A stretch of DNA of 64,000 nt. Origin: Psychromonas ingrahamii 37 (GTDB lineage Bacteria > Pseudomonadota > Gammaproteobacteria > Enterobacterales > Psychromonadaceae). The notes under the pieces are model-generated. The model saw only the letters and a list, made by a program, of their open reading frames with translations. It did not search any database and was not told the DNA's origin. The stretch lies in contig NC_008709.1 in the NCBI RefSeq assembly GCF_000015285.1, forward strand, positions 3,038,001-3,102,000. The letters run 5' to 3'. This document shows, in pieces, positions 11,464-21,158 of the stretch. A program made the translations under genes and the position numbers. Within the stretch, counting starts at the first letter, position 1. Every line of letters begins with the position of its first letter.

Positions 11464-11712
11464 TTAAATTTTTGTCACATCTAAACCTGCATTTTTCAAT
11501 CGCAGCGTGAGGTTACGCATTTTGCTGAACTCTGTACCAAAGCTTTTTCTAAGCCCTACTCCCTCACAAAACTCTTTTGATGTTATGTGTTTTAGATTAT
11601 CTGCATATTTGATCATTTGCAGATGTAGTTCAGCTGTGTATTGATTACGAGCGGCAGCATCTAAAGCATTTCTGATGTTGTTGAAAATTTCAGAGTCGGT
11701 CATTACAGTCAC
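11464..11712 (-). CDS. Small HTH-like protein, possible operon regulator
   Basis: This 82-residue, mostly helical protein heads the R-M operon. Residues 42-64 (TSKEFCEGVGLRKSFGTEF) read like a helix-turn-helix with a following recognition helix, and the C-terminus is short and basic. I do not recognise the family with certainty. Its position resembles that of controller (C) proteins, small regulators at the head of R-M operons. A perfect 9-bp-arm dyad sits 13 bp upstream of its start, which would suit autoregulation. It could instead be an accessory subunit of the helicase. The function is an inference from position and a weak HTH reading. Confidence 0.6.
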   Translation of the reverse strand: MTVMTDSEIFNNIRNALDAAARNQYTAELHLQMIKYADNLKHITSKEFCEGVGLRKSFGTEFSKMRNLTLRLKNAGLDVTKI

Positions 11713-11724
11713 TCCAGTTAGATA

Positions 11725-11745
11725 ATTTAGCTAGATTAGCTAAAT
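11725..11745. promoter_or_regulatory. Perfect dyad operator upstream of the R-M operon
   Basis: Arms ATTTAGCTA and TAGCTAAAT flank a GAT centre. The dyad lies 13 bp upstream of the first gene of the minus-strand operon, within the expected promoter/leader. A regulator bound here would block or activate the whole operon. The small HTH-like first gene is the obvious candidate. Confidence 0.55.
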
Positions 11746-11778
11746 GCAACTATTTGTACAACCACAGAGGTCAAAATT

Positions 11779-11886
11779 ATGACAGAAGTACAAGCAGTAA
11801 AAGACTTAGATAAGGTTAAATTGATTAGCCACCTTTTAGAGCGTCGCTACAATAAGCAGATGGCTCATGTAGTAATGTTGGATTAA
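11779..11886 (+). pseudogene. N-terminal stub of a tyrosine recombinase
   Basis: A 35-codon frame starting MTEVQAVKDLDKVK reads like the first residues of a small tyrosine integrase family known from marine gammaproteobacteria (recalled pattern: a leading DLDKVKLI and LLERRYNKQMA stretch before the catalytic core). It stops after VVMLD, before any catalytic residue, and no continuation is clear downstream. It marks the edge of the R-M island next to groESL and suggests the island was once tied to an integrase. Confidence 0.5.
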
Positions 11887-12087
11887 ACTGATTCAAGCTA
11901 CCGAATTGAGGGCATTCAAAACATCCAGCAAGCTATCTAAACTCCCTTCAAAATAAGTAACTTCACGATGATTGTTTTTCCTGGAAAAGAAATATCGGAG
12001 TAACTACTGATACCCCATTTTATACTTTACAATTAATGCAGCTTTATGAAATATCATGAAGTGAATTGCACTAACCTAAAACAAAAA

Positions 12088-12116
12088 AAGCCCGTAAAGC
12101 ATAGCTTTACGGGCTT
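12088..12116 (-). terminator. Rho-independent terminator of groESL
   Basis: A perfect 13-bp stem (AAGCCCGTAAAGC against its complement) with a 3-nt loop lies 46 bp beyond the groL stop codon. On the minus strand it is followed by a run of T, as expected for an intrinsic terminator. Confidence 0.9.
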
Positions 12117-12161
12117 AGTGAAACGTGATGAGTTCCTATGAAATAATCAAAGGATGATTTT

Positions 12162-13808
<1,647 letters not shown>

Positions 13809-13864
13809 TTAAATCTTTAATATTGAGAGTCTTGCTTTTCGATCTTTAAAAAAGCAGATAGGCG

Positions 13865-14155
13865 TTATTCAACGACGGCAAGAATATCGTTTTCACTTAA
13901 AATAAGGACTTCTTCGCCTTCAATTTTTTCTGTTTTTAAGCCGTAACCTTCAATAAAAATAACAATATCACCCACTTTTACATCAAGGGGTTTCACTTCA
14001 CCGTTATCTAGAATACGACCTTTACCGACAGCAAGGACTTCACCACGTGTCGATTTTTCAGCTGCGCTACCTGTTAAGACAATACCACCAGCTGATTTAG
14101 TTTCTTTTTCTGTACGCTTTAAAATAACTCGGTCATGTAATGGACGAATAGTCAT
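13865..14155 (-). CDS. groS: Co-chaperonin GroES
   Basis: The 96-residue co-chaperonin forms the heptameric lid of GroEL. It begins [14 protein letters not shown] and has the mobile loop around [16 protein letters not shown] (20-35) and [11 protein letters not shown] (62-72). Length is typical. GAGGAAAAAAC gives a strong ribosome binding site. It is the first gene of the groESL operon, under a heat-shock type promoter. Confidence 0.99.
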   Translation of the reverse strand: MTIRPLHDRVILKRTEKETKSAGGIVLTGSAAEKSTRGEVLAVGKGRILDNGEVKPLDVKVGDIVIFIEGYGLKTEKIEGEEVLILSENDILAVVE

Positions 14156-14195
14156 GTTTTTTCCTCAAGGGTAATAGATACTTGTACGTAGCTCA

Positions 14196-14224
14196 TAGAT
14201 GGTGCTTAAAAATTAGTTTTCAAG
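14196..14224 (-). promoter_or_regulatory. Sigma-32 heat-shock promoter of groESL
   Basis: Read on the minus strand, CTTGAAA (14224-14218) is followed after 13 bp by CACCATCTA (14204-14196), close to the sigma-32 consensus CTTGAAA-N11-16-CCCCATNT. It lies about 40 bp upstream of groS. I see no CIRCE-like inverted repeat. Confidence 0.75.
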
Positions 14225-14618
14225 TGAAAATAATAAAAAAATAAAAAAATAATTTTATGCAAAACTGCCTTAAAATGGCAAGCAAAGCACTTGAAAATGA
14301 AGGAGCCTGAAAATTAAAGGGCCCTTTATCTAAATCGGGAAGGAATACAATTATAAAGCTGAAAAGGTTTGCTAGACAGCCGCCTCGGCATTACAACAGC
14401 TCAGATGGTTGAAACTTTTGGTTTTGATAATTCGTTAATCATGCAATTGATTTCACTGACAATAATCAGTATATTTTTATCATTTCCTGATACCTATAAG
14501 CGGCAACCTTGCCTTCAATAACCCTTAATCGGCCCAAACCAACAATAAAGATACGACCGTTAAAAACGCCCGAACAGACTTAGCAATTTGCCGTGGTTGG
14601 TACTTTTAAACGTTCGCA
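14225..14618. other. Intergenic region upstream of groESL
   Basis: This holds the remainder of the groESL upstream region, a perfect AAAGGGCCCTTT palindrome near 14317, and sequence leading into a dehydrogenase relic. No open frame, RNA gene or repeat can be supported. Confidence 0.5.
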
Positions 14619-14838
14619 GTGTCTGGTGCGTTCGGGGAAGCATTGGTTGAGTTGGGTATCAGAACACTTTATCTAAAAGATTTCACCTTTTACGGCTGCA
14701 CAGCTCTTAAAGCCTGAAGTATTCCAAAACCTCCTTAACTGCATCGAACAACGTAAAATAAACCCAATCGTTGTGCACTCCTTGCCACTGAAAGAGATAA
14801 ATACGGTTCAAGACGTTTATAAAAAAACACGCAGGTAA
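14619..14838 (+). pseudogene. Zinc-type alcohol dehydrogenase/quinone oxidoreductase C-terminal relic
   Basis: The frame reads VSGAFGEALVELGIRTLYLK and then DFTFYGCTALK, hits a stop, and continues after a one-base shift as KPEVFQNLLNCIEQRKINPI followed by VVHSLPLKEINTVQDVYKK. This is the recognisable end of a zinc-binding MDR dehydrogenase (recalled pattern RTLYLKDLTFxGCT, then FxNLxxxIExGxIKPLVAxT, then PLxEIxxAQ). The N-terminal catalytic and most of the NAD-binding domain are missing, so it is a dead fragment. Confidence 0.75.
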
Positions 14839-15370
14839 AGTAGCTCTAAAAACACCCCGATAATAACAATGCGTTAACGAAAAAATAGTAAATATATGAA
14901 TGGCTTTGTATTGAATATTCAGTTCAAGGCCATTTCTTAGTCAAACTCATGGTATTCCTATTGAAAATTAAACCGATATTTATACTTTAAATGAAATAAA
15001 TTAAATATCTGGTACGACTTCCCCCACCTTGGAAAATATGAACTAGGAAATGAATAATATGACTTGATAATACACCTGCAAAAAAACTGGGAGATAAAGC
15101 AGGGGAGCAAGGAAATTGACATCAGAAAATGATATACCCAACTCGCTAAAAGTAGTTAATCTATAATTCCACCAGCAAATTAGTTGCTTTTCAGTATTGG
15201 TCATATTTTAGTTTATTTGCTATATTCAGCCTGTATCAACCTTGCGGTTCAAAATAACTGTTCCCTATTAACCCATGACTATAATCAGTCACTTTTAACC
15301 AAAGTAATACCAGAAGTAATCTTTTTACATTTTTATTTTAATAAAAACATTAATTTCAACAGGTTAATAT
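14839..15370. other. AT-rich intergenic region
   Basis: No gene can be supported. A 62-codon frame at 15184-15372 has no ribosome binding site and no recognisable motif. This is the left flank of the integrase unit. Confidence 0.5.
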
Positions 15371-15396
15371 AGACAATCGAGTCCAGTAGCGGCACC
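15371..15396 (+). other. tRNA-Thr-like 3' end relic, possible attachment site
   Basis: The segment ends GTAGCGGCACCA and carries TCGAGTCC before it, close to the T-arm and acceptor strand of a threonine tRNA (typical ending TTCGATTCCGGTAGTCGGCACCA with differences). The 5' two thirds of a tRNA are absent. P4-type integrases use tRNA 3' ends and sit just beyond them in this orientation, as here (185 bp), so an attachment core is plausible. I found no second copy in the window. Confidence 0.35.
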
Positions 15397-15530
15397 AAAT
15401 TCCTGTTCTATACCGTCCCAGAACGTCTCCACAAGTCCACAAACCTCAGACAAATGCTCTAAAATCAACAGTCTTTCATATGTAGCAGTCCTATGACGTC
15501 TCTAGCTTTCTTGCAGAATCTACGGTTTAA

Positions 15531-15580
15531 TGTAACACTCAATGTAACACGAATGATTTGTGGTAATCTGGAGTGTTACA
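15531..15580. promoter_or_regulatory. TGTAACAC repeats before the integrase
   Basis: TGTAACAC occurs at 15531-15538 and 15543-15550 (12-bp period) and in inverted form, GTGTTACA, at 15573-15580, ending right at the integrase ATG. Arrayed sites around the promoter and start suggest a binding site for the integrase arm domain or an excisionase-like repressor. Confidence 0.4.
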
Positions 15581-16807
15581 ATGGCAAAGATAATTAAGCC
15601 TCTTTCACCTACTGACGTTTCAACAGCAGAAACTAAAGAAAGTGAATATAACCTTAGCGATGGGAATGGCCTTTTCTTACGTGTTAAACCGGTTGGTAGT
15701 AAATTTTGGATCTTCAATTACCAACGTCCAATTACAAAAAAACGTGCCAATCTAACTTTAGGCAGGTATCCAGATTTACCTCTAGCTAAAGCTCGAACAA
15801 AAGCAATTGAAGCAAGGGAACTACTAGCTGAAGGTATCGATCCAAAAGAACACCGTGATTCAACCTTAAAAGCTAAACAAGCAGAGCTCAGTAATACCCT
15901 GCAAGTTGTCTTTGAAGATTGGTTTACCGTTAAAAAAACCAGCATTAAAGAATTAACCGCTAAAAAACTCAAACAACGCTTAGATAAATACCTGTTAACT
16001 TATCTTGGCAAATTTCCTATTAGTGAAATCACCGCCCCACAGACGATCAAAATCCTGCAGCCAGTTGCGAACCAGGGCAAGCTTGAAACCGTTGCCAGAC
16101 TTTGCCGCAACCTTAATGAAATAATGGTGTTTGCAGTTAACACTGGCATCATTGAACACAATAAACTTGCCGGTATTGGCAAAGCGTTTGCAAACGCTCA
16201 AGTCACTAACCAAGCTTCACTGAAGCCAGAAGAGCTACCAGAGCTATTAACTGCCCTTAACTACGCTGATATAAAGCTTATCACTCGCTGTTTGATTGAA
16301 TGGCAATTACATACAATGACCCGCCCTTCTGAAACAGCTGGGGCTCGCTGGGATGAAATTGATAGAGAAAATAAACTTTGGCACATCCCAGCAGAGCGAA
16401 TGAAAAAAGGCAGACCGCATACAGTCCTCCTAACAACACAAACACTCGCGCTGTTAGAGACAATTGATGCAATTACAGGTGACAGTGAATATATTTTCCC
16501 TGCTGACAAAACCAATAAAAAACACATTAATAAAGAAACAGCAAACAAAGCATTACAAAGAATGGGCTTTAAAGGTCGCCAGACGTCACACGGATTACGT
16601 GCCCTGGCAAGTACCACCCTGAATGAGCAAAACGTCTTCGATGCAGACGTGATTGAGGCCGCCCTTTCACACGTTGATAAAGTGAGAAGTGCTTACAACC
16701 GCACTGACTACCTTGAGCGCCGCCGCGTACTAATGGGCTGCTGGAGTGATCATATTGAAGCAGCATCGAAAGGATCTAACTCAATCACAGGATTAAAGGG
16801 AATGTGA
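15581..16807 (+). CDS. int: P4-type tyrosine integrase
   Basis: This site-specific recombinase would insert and excise a genomic island at a tRNA-type attachment site. The N-terminal arm-binding DUF4102 domain is clear (LSDGNGLFLRVKPVGSKFW, ITKKRANLTLGRYPD), followed by a SAM-like core-binding domain and the catalytic domain with TRPSETAGARWDEI (Arg), TSHGLRALASTTL (HxLR) and VRSAYNRTDYLERRR (Tyr). All catalytic residues are present. I start it at the ATG with GGAG 7 bp upstream, giving 408 residues, rather than the in-frame GTG 21 bp earlier. The associated cargo is unclear: only relics lie downstream, and the R-M island lies on the other side of groESL. Confidence 0.92.
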   Translation: MAKIIKPLSPTDVSTAETKESEYNLSDGNGLFLRVKPVGSKFWIFNYQRPITKKRANLTLGRYPDLPLAKARTKAIEARELLAEGIDPKEHRDSTLKAKQAELSNTLQVVFEDWFTVKKTSIKELTAKKLKQRLDKYLLTYLGKFPISEITAPQTIKILQPVANQGKLETVARLCRNLNEIMVFAVNTGIIEHNKLAGIGKAFANAQVTNQASLKPEELPELLTALNYADIKLITRCLIEWQLHTMTRPSETAGARWDEIDRENKLWHIPAERMKKGRPHTVLLTTQTLALLETIDAITGDSEYIFPADKTNKKHINKETANKALQRMGFKGRQTSHGLRALASTTLNEQNVFDADVIEAALSHVDKVRSAYNRTDYLERRRVLMGCWSDHIEAASKGSNSITGLKGM

Positions 16808-16906
16808 GTTATTGGTTAGCTATAAAAAAAATAATGACCATTAGCAATACAATCTTGTATTACAAAGTTAAGTCAACTTTGATTTTATCAAGTGGATTAT
16901 GATCAA

Positions 16907-17469
16907 TTAACCCTCTTTTGTTGCGTGTTCCATTATTTGATAAAAATATAAGTGATTTTGCATTAATACTTGCGCATCGCCATTATTCTTAATTGGCTGT
17001 AACACTTCCATTACCAACTTAGCATTAATATCTTTAACTGAATAAGTTGCCACAAACGGCAAAATAAAATTTTCTAAAGAATTAGTCATTGTTTTAAACC
17101 AATTGGCTTTAGTTCGGAAGATTTAACTTTGAGCCAGTCATTAACTACATTATCAAAAAGATATTGATTAACTTCAGAATTTTCTTTTTTTCGCATCTAG
17201 GTGCTGCTTAGGATCTATTTTTTGGACAAGTAAGGCACACGCATCCATTCTCATTTTTCTTGCATGCTCTAGAGAAATATCAGGGTAGCTTCCAAAACTT
17301 AAATTTGTTCTCTTCTTTGTAAATGGAGGTAAATAGCTGAAATGCCAGAATGTTGAACCACTAAACTTAACCTTTAAATAAAGCCCATTTCCATATCCCA
17401 AACTATATTCTTTATCTTTAGGAGTTGCCCTTTAATCTCTTACTCAGTTAGCGGAGTTGTTGTTTTCAT
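16907..17469 (-). pseudogene. Decayed second P4-type integrase
   Basis: From an ATG at 17469 the frame begins MKTTTPLTE, hits a stop, and then continues in pieces: LGYGNGLYLKVKFSGSTFW and TKKRTNLSFGSYPDISL (17174-17401), then an out-of-frame stretch with LKVKSSELKP, then a 60-codon piece (16907-17089) with FVATYSVKDINAKLVMEV. These are the arm-binding and core-binding domains of the same family as the intact integrase. The catalytic domain is gone. It faces the intact gene and is about 50% diverged from it, so it comes from a different element. Confidence 0.8.
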
Positions 17470-17795
17470 TTTTTCACCTTTAATTAATCTTATTTTGTAC
17501 ATATTTCAGATCAAGAACTAAATAAATAATATCATTAATTATTCGATAAGAAGCCCTCTTTATAAATTCAATAAATAAGAAAATAGAATTATTTATAGTG
17601 CTGGGAACTCAACTTCCCAATATGTGTATATCTGAAGCTGTATAAGTAGTTAATAATCTTTTTCATTGTAAATTAATACAAAAACTACGCTTCTAATAGT
17701 AAATAATTAGGCGTACACAGCTAAGTTGCAAACGCCCCCATAGCCTTAGAGCAGATGCTAATTATTAAAAAACTGCAAAATGAAAGACTTGACCC
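17470..17795. other. AT-rich intergenic region
   Basis: This holds the promoter region of the dead integrase and no supportable gene. The stretch 17700-17795 may belong to the insertion-sequence-like unit that follows. Confidence 0.45.
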
Positions 17796-17980
17796 GAATG
17801 GCACTGCATTAAGGGATAACGCCTATGTTTTCGGGGCTTTCAATAAGAGACTTTATTTTACATACTTTGTAAATAGATGAATAAACATGCACTTAATGAG
17901 TTATGTTGAATTGTCTCAGAATTTAAAATTACACTGAACACCCATTATCTATACATTTCAGGCTTAATGCAGTGCCATTC
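17796..17980. mobile_element. 185-bp element with 18-bp terminal inverted repeats
   Basis: GAATGGCACTGCATTAAG at 17796-17813 is repeated perfectly in inverted orientation at 17963-17980, so the unit starts and ends with the same 18 bp. The left end resembles IS4-family termini in general form. It has no coding capacity, so it would be a MITE or an internally deleted insertion sequence. No clear target duplication is visible. Its right end abuts the surviving part of a VWA gene. Confidence 0.55.
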
Positions 17981-18218
17981 AGATTTGCCCCTCAGCCCTG
18001 TGTTTGTTTTTCAGGAGGGAAAAAATCCAAAGGTTGGAAGTATCTTCTCACAGCTAGCGACATTGAGTGGCGGCGCATATTGCCAGTTTGATCAAGGCAG
18101 TGCCAGACAGTTAGGTCAGTTGTTAGCAGCGGTTGCAGTGTATGCAGCGGGCGGTAAACCTGCCCTGGAAAGTAATTTATTGAGTAAGGATGCGAGCGTG
18201 CGCCGTTTATTGCAGTAG
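17967..18218 (+). pseudogene. C-terminal fragment of a VWA-domain protein
   Basis: From about 17990 the frame reads SPVFVFQEGKNPKVGSIF, then LSGGAYCQFDQGSARQLGQL and LLAAVAVYAAGGKPAL, the end of a VWA-domain protein usually encoded next to a membrane J-domain protein. The MIDAS motif and most of the VWA fold are absent, replaced upstream by the inverted-repeat element, whose right repeat forms the first codons of the open frame. The gene was cut by that insertion or a linked deletion. The intact partner gene follows 123 bp later. Confidence 0.75.
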
Positions 18219-18341
18219 CTAAAATAATCATGATTAGATAGCCGCCAATAATCCAACTGTTCCCACGGAAATAACAACACTGTAAATTAAAGAATAATTG
18301 GCTTTGCGGCTTAACTGATACCTCAAATAAGAGAAAACTCT

Positions 18342-19103
18342 ATGTTAGTATTTATCGCTTTAATAGCGGTTATCATCATCGGCTATATCACAGTCGGATA
18401 TATTCGAACTCTGAAACGGGAACAAAGAAAGAAAGTCGGTGCGAAAGCCGGCGTGCTCGCGTTTATCGCGACGCTAATCTTGCTAACAGTCACTGGAAAG
18501 CTTTATATTTTGGCAGCACTGGGAACAGGTTTAGTTGTATTTGCTAAGCGCTTGTTACCCTTTCTACGTTACTTTCCGTTTTTTAAAGGCCTTTACCAGA
18601 AGGCTAAAACTAAACAGAGTTCGGGTTCATCCAAGCATTCTACTGTTGAAACCAGTTTACTAAAAATGACCTTCGATCATGAAAGTGGTGAAGTAGATGG
18701 TGAATTATTGGACACTGTTAGCAAGGGTAAATATCTGTCTGAATTTGATCTGCCAGATTTAATCTCTCTCTATATCCTAGCTGGTAAGGAATATCCAGAT
18801 GCTATTGAGATTTTGGCTGCCTATCTTGATCGCAAGTATGGTGCTGACTGGCGCGAAGCTGCCAATGCAGGAAATGGCTATCAAGAGAGCGGGCAAAAAT
18901 CTCGTGGAAGCGATAGCAGTAAGATGACTGTAATTGAAGCTTATGCAGTACTGGGCCTTGATAATAACGCAACGGAGGAAGATATTATCAAGGCCCACCG
19001 CAAACTGATGCTGAAACTCCACCCAGATAAGGGAGGAAGCAATTATCTGGCAGCAAAAATAAACCAGGCGAAAGATTTACTAGTGAGCAGCAAGGAGAAG
19101 TAA
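18342..19103 (+). CDS. Membrane-anchored J-domain protein
   Basis: This 253-residue DnaJ-type co-chaperone has a hydrophobic N-terminal segment (LVFIALIAVIIIGYITVGYI, 2-21), a second at about 36-62, a cytosolic linker, and a C-terminal J domain of about 65 residues (TVIEAYAVLGLDNNATEED) with the essential HPD in KLHPDKGGS (about 227-235). It would recruit DnaK at the inner membrane. It is the usual neighbour of the VWA gene truncated just upstream, so that unit is probably half functional here. Confidence 0.85.
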   Translation: MLVFIALIAVIIIGYITVGYIRTLKREQRKKVGAKAGVLAFIATLILLTVTGKLYILAALGTGLVVFAKRLLPFLRYFPFFKGLYQKAKTKQSSGSSKHSTVETSLLKMTFDHESGEVDGELLDTVSKGKYLSEFDLPDLISLYILAGKEYPDAIEILAAYLDRKYGADWREAANAGNGYQESGQKSRGSDSSKMTVIEAYAVLGLDNNATEEDIIKAHRKLMLKLHPDKGGSNYLAAKINQAKDLLVSSKEK

Positions 19104-19403
19104 GCGCAAGCCGCTCATACTTTTACATTTCTGCTGTCTAGCTCTTATTTAGACGCGGTGCTTCGGTAATCAGAGGGTATTTAAGAAGTCATTGTTGACT
19201 TCTGCATCGACATGAAAAAATAAAAACTACCTCTATCATCATTGATAAAAATTAAAGGCAGTGTTGCAACTGTTGAAATAAATTGTTGCGGGCTGCAAAT
19301 GGCACTTTACAGTCGAATATTGTCGCTAAAAATCAACAAAAGCTTAGGTCAGCTATCAGGCAATTTTTGTCTATTTCAGGCAAATTAAGATTTAAATCGG
19401 ATA
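19104..19403. other. Intergenic region with no supportable feature
   Basis: I see no gene, clear hairpin or repeat. The 3' end of an IS91-like relic follows. Confidence 0.5.
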
Positions 19404-19795
19404 TTATCCTTTATTGAAGTATCTGGCTAATTCAACTACAACAAGACCTGGTGGCGGAATGAAGGCTACTAATTTACCAATGAAATCGAGGGGGTCAAAG
19501 ATCACATGGGTGGTACCATCACGATAGAGTGTTTTAAGTTGGTAACGAATTTTCCCGTAAGTTGTTATTGCCAACCTTTTTTTGATACAGCAGAGCGGGA
19601 CTCTCTTCAAAAGAAGTAACGGCAAAGTCTTTCGAATTTATTCCTATCCTGAGCGTCACTCATTACACCCGCATGAAGATTGAACCCTGCTACATTTGCG
19701 ACACGGTCTGATTCAACACCTTGGTCTATCTTAGGAGCAATGGTTTGGCTAAACCAACAAAATAAGCTGAACGATGAATAAGCAGTACCGATCAC
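19404..19795 (-). pseudogene. IS91-family transposase C-terminal relic
   Basis: Two overlapping frames hold the end of an IS91-type (Y2) transposase: VAGFNLHAGVMSDAQDRNKF and ERLCRYF (19607-19795), then after a frameshift IRYQLKTLYRDGTTHVIFDP and LDFIGKLVAFIP (19404-19625). The known family pattern is AGFSLHAGVxxxAxxRxKLERLCRY followed by VRYxLKTPYRDGTTHVIFEPLDF. The N-terminal nickase domain is missing. No terminal sequence could be assigned. Confidence 0.8.
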
Positions 19796-19890
19796 GAAGC
19801 TCAGCTCAGCTTAAATCAAATTATTGGTAGGTCTACTTTCAGAATAACCATATAATGTAGCGGAAATTAGCATTTTTAAATAGGGTTTAA

Positions 19891-20592
19891 ATGAGCGAAA
19901 ATATCGAAAAGAAACCAGGCAGAATGTTAGGTAACTTAGCCTTTAACATTATCATTCCTGTATTGATCATGACCAAACTAAGTGGTGAAGATAGTTTAGG
20001 GCCGGCTTGGAGCATTGTTGCTGCGTTAATTTTTCCAATTGGCTTCGGTTTATGGGACTTAAAACAATCAGGCAAAGTGAATGCATTCTCAATTTTAGGT
20101 ATTGTTAGCGTTATTTTAACCGGCGGTATCAGTTTGTTACAATTACCCGCTGAATATATCGCTATTAAAGAAGCGGCTATTCCGGCATTTATTGGATTAG
20201 CAGTATTAATTACCCAACGCACCAGTAAGCCATTGCTAAAAGTATTTGTACTCAATGAGCAGATTGTAAATTGGCATAATTTAAATAAGTCACTTGAAGA
20301 AACGGGCACAGCTGACTTATTTGAGAAAAAACTGGCGATCAGTTCGTATATTGTTGCCGGTTCGTTTTTTCTGTCATCAGCACTTAACTATATCCTGGCT
20401 AAGGTCATATTGGTTAGCTCCCCTGGCACCACTGAATATACTGAAGAACTTGGCCACATGACGGCGTTAAGCTACCCTGTTATTGTGATCCCCAGCATGA
20501 TCATGCTGCTTGGTGCCTTATGGTATATATTTGCACAAATCAAAAAACTAACCGGTCAAGATCTCGACCACTTCTTGGCTGAAAATAAATAA
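19891..20592 (+). CDS. VC0807-type integral membrane protein
   Basis: The 233-residue inner-membrane protein has about six hydrophobic segments (for example NLAFNIIIPVLIM at 14-26, IVAALIFPIGFGLW at 42-55, ILGIVSVILTGGISLL at 68-83). It resembles the VC0807 family, related to intracellular septation protein A. Its function is unknown to me. It stands alone, with its own terminator 31 bp downstream. Confidence 0.7.
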   Translation: MSENIEKKPGRMLGNLAFNIIIPVLIMTKLSGEDSLGPAWSIVAALIFPIGFGLWDLKQSGKVNAFSILGIVSVILTGGISLLQLPAEYIAIKEAAIPAFIGLAVLITQRTSKPLLKVFVLNEQIVNWHNLNKSLEETGTADLFEKKLAISSYIVAGSFFLSSALNYILAKVILVSSPGTTEYTEELGHMTALSYPVIVIPSMIMLLGALWYIFAQIKKLTGQDLDHFLAENK

Positions 20593-20623
20593 AAGCTAAG
20601 ATTATCCCTCAGGATTAAAACCC

Positions 20624-20651
20624 AAAAAAGCCAGTCGACACTGGCTTTTTT
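20624..20651 (+). terminator. Bidirectional intrinsic terminator
   Basis: AAAAAAGCCAGT and its complement form a 12-bp stem around CGAC, with T-runs on both strands. It serves the VC0807-type gene. Confidence 0.9.
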
Positions 20652-20676
20652 GTTCACTCAATATAAACTTTCTTGA

Positions 20677-21010
20677 TTACTTTTGGCCCAGCAAACTGAA
20701 TATTTTTTTGGCAATATCGGTATTATTTAAATGGCCCTTAAATAGCTCTTTGCCTGGCCCCTTGGCAAATATTGCACATCTAGGCCAGTGTGGCCAATGG
20801 TTGTCCAACCGGTAAAACTGCGTTGATCTAGAATGGATTTTATCCCCTTATAAAACACTTTATAGTTATTTGACTTAATATTACTTAATTGGGTTTGTTC
20901 ATCCTGATTTAATGCAAAACCAAGTTGTTCATTTGCGGTTGCGCTACAATCTGTGCTGTCTACTAGCAGCTTAGCGATATTGGTTGGCGAACTTTTAAGA
21001 TTCTTTAACC
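20677..21010 (-). pseudogene. Alkaline phosphatase C-terminal relic
   Basis: On the minus strand the frames read QRSFTGWTTIGHTGLDVQ, then after a shift AKGPGKELF-like and KGHLNNTDIAKKIFSLLGQK before a stop. This is the recognisable end of a PhoA-type alkaline phosphatase (WTTxGHTGxDV contains a zinc-binding His). At least one frameshift near 20780 and the loss of the N-terminal two thirds make it inactive. Confidence 0.75.
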
Positions 21011-21158
21011 AAGTAGGCTCCCCTATGTGCTACAAAAAGACTTAGAAGGCTAACTCGTAAATGTCCTTATTAGCCTTAGAAAACCTGATCTTGGATGTAC
21101 TTAATTAAAATGTTCGAAAAATAAAAAAAGGCAACACACTTAACTTAGTGGGAATTAC

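Noticed and set aside
15184..15372. 62-codon open frame
   Set aside because: No ribosome binding site, no motif, AT-rich sequence; treated as non-coding.
15371..15396. A complete tRNA gene
   Set aside because: Only the T-arm/acceptor 3' part is recognisable; no D-arm or anticodon arm precedes it.
16261..16617. Minus-strand open frames inside the integrase gene
   Set aside because: They are shadows of the well-supported integrase coding frame.
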